64,000 nt of DNA from Planctomycetia bacterium (GTDB lineage: Bacteria; Planctomycetota; Planctomycetia; Gemmatales; HRBIN36): positions 62,001-126,000 of the forward strand of contig JAEUIE010000006.1 of assembly GCA_016795155.1 (NCBI GenBank), read 5' to 3'. The notes under the pieces are model-generated. The model was not told the DNA's origin. It saw only the letters and a program-made list of their open reading frames with translations, and made no database searches. Both the position numbers and the translations under genes were made by a program. Positions within the stretch are counted from its first letter, which is position 1. Each line of letters starts with the position of its first letter. Shown here in pieces: positions 63,529-64,000 of the stretch.

Positions 63529-64000
63529 TGTTCTAAATCTGCCTGCAGATCAGCTACATCTTCGATTCCGACGCTTAACCGAATCAGACCATCATCCACG
63601 CCCCGCTTGAGTCGAATGTCAGCGGGGATGCTGGCATGGGTCATCGTTGCCGGGTGATTCACCAGCGATTCGACACCGCCCAGGCTCTCGGCCAGACTGA
63701 AGAGTTTGGTATGGGTGAGGAACTGCATGGTCGCAGCCTTGCCACCCTTTACTCGCAGACTGACCATGCCACCTGAGTCGCGCATCTGTTTTTTCGCGAC
63801 GGCATAGCCAGGATGCGACTTCAACCCGGGGAAATAGACTTCTTCTACTTTGGGATGATGCGCCAGCCAATCAGCCAGGTGTTTTGCATTCTGGCAATGT
63901 TTCTCCATTCGTAGTGCTAAGGTCTTTACACCACGCAAGGTGAGATAACAATCGAAAGGCCCCGGCGTGCCACCTGAGGCATTCTGGTGAAACTTTACAG
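63510..64000 (-). CDS. cystathionine gamma-synthase-type PLP enzyme, C-terminal part (5' end beyond window)
   Basis: The frame is open from the right edge to the stop at 63510 (163 codons). It is the C-terminal domain of the Cys/Met metabolism PLP family: SGGTPGPFDCYLTLRGVKT near the edge, RMEKHCQNAKHLADWL, SLAESLGGVESLVNHPATMT and DGLIRLSVGIED. The PLP lysine lies beyond the edge. Members include MetB, cystathionine lyases and sulfhydrylases; the C-terminal half cannot decide between them. An internal start at 63938 would miss conserved residues and is rejected. Confidence 0.88.
   Translation of the reverse strand, partial: VKFHQNASGGTPGPFDCYLTLRGVKTLALRMEKHCQNAKHLADWLAHHPKVEEVYFPGLKSHPGYAVAKKQMRDSGGMVSLRVKGGKAATMQFLTHTKLFSLAESLGGVESLVNHPATMTHASIPADIRLKRGVDDGLIRLSVGIEDVADLQADLEQALSHC

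Noticed and set aside
1-64000. CRISPR arrays, tRNA or rRNA genes, insertion sequences, prophage
   Set aside because: I looked for direct-repeat arrays, cloverleaf-like sequences, rRNA motifs, transposases and integrases and saw none that I could support.

Overview
The window reads as chromosomal DNA of a planctomycete (Planctomycetota). The reasons are the mixture of families: a DUF1549/DUF1553 (PSD1) cytochrome, a TIGR03067 protein, a BBP7-like outer-membrane barrel, a planctomycete-type ECF sigma factor, a Ser/Thr kinase, an alternative complex III plus caa3 oxidase operon, and an exosortase locus. Genes are moderately AT-rich, starts are often GTG or TTG, and Shine-Dalgarno (SD) sites are patchy. 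I see no tRNA, rRNA, CRISPR array, transposase, phage gene or integration site. The assignment is an inference from gene families, not from a marker gene.

Layout. 1-4900 is an exopolysaccharide/exosortase locus: a NusG-like antiterminator, an exosortase and a Wzc-type co-polymerase with a kinase-like ATPase domain run leftward off the edge, and an exosortase-type polysaccharide deacetylase is divergent. 4959-8084 is a large secreted PSD1 cytochrome. 8441-22162 is one long respiratory operon: actA, actB, actC, a fused actD-actE, actF, a small membrane protein, an enlarged SCO copper chaperone, and caa3 oxidase subunits II, I, III and IV. Electrons from menaquinol would pass through the quinol:cytochrome c oxidoreductase to the oxidase. 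22220-28471 holds a sigma factor, a BBP7-like barrel, a sugar-phosphate transferase, a membrane Ser/Thr kinase translationally coupled to an EamA transporter, and a PEGA lipoprotein.

28679-39704 is mostly housekeeping: a TPR protein carrying two RNA polymerase alpha-C-terminal domains, tgt-yajC-secDF, gmd, gmhA, nusB and ftsY, with small secreted or membrane proteins between. 39847-48559 holds a PadR/HAAS regulator pair, thpR, an M1 aminopeptidase, pdxJ, a GT-C-like membrane protein, a sialidase-fold protein and a small HTH protein. 48637-58467 is a glycan locus of tightly packed genes (GT2, ATP-grasp, epimerase, WecD-like acetyltransferase, methyltransferase, WecE-like aminotransferase), then a TolC-like lipoprotein and a membrane-fusion protein without their pump. 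58542-64000 holds infC, plsY, carA, thrS and the C-terminal part of a cystathionine gamma-synthase-type enzyme.

The least ordinary items are the TPR protein with two alpha-CTDs under a palindrome-rich upstream region; infC, whose true start appears to be AUU and whose leader has mutually exclusive pairings; a roughly 55-60-residue insertion in ThrRS; the fused ActDE and small partner protein in the respiratory operon; the glycan locus with its oversized TolC; and the hairpins at most convergent gene ends, nearly all lacking a U-tract. None of these is proven here to be a new system.
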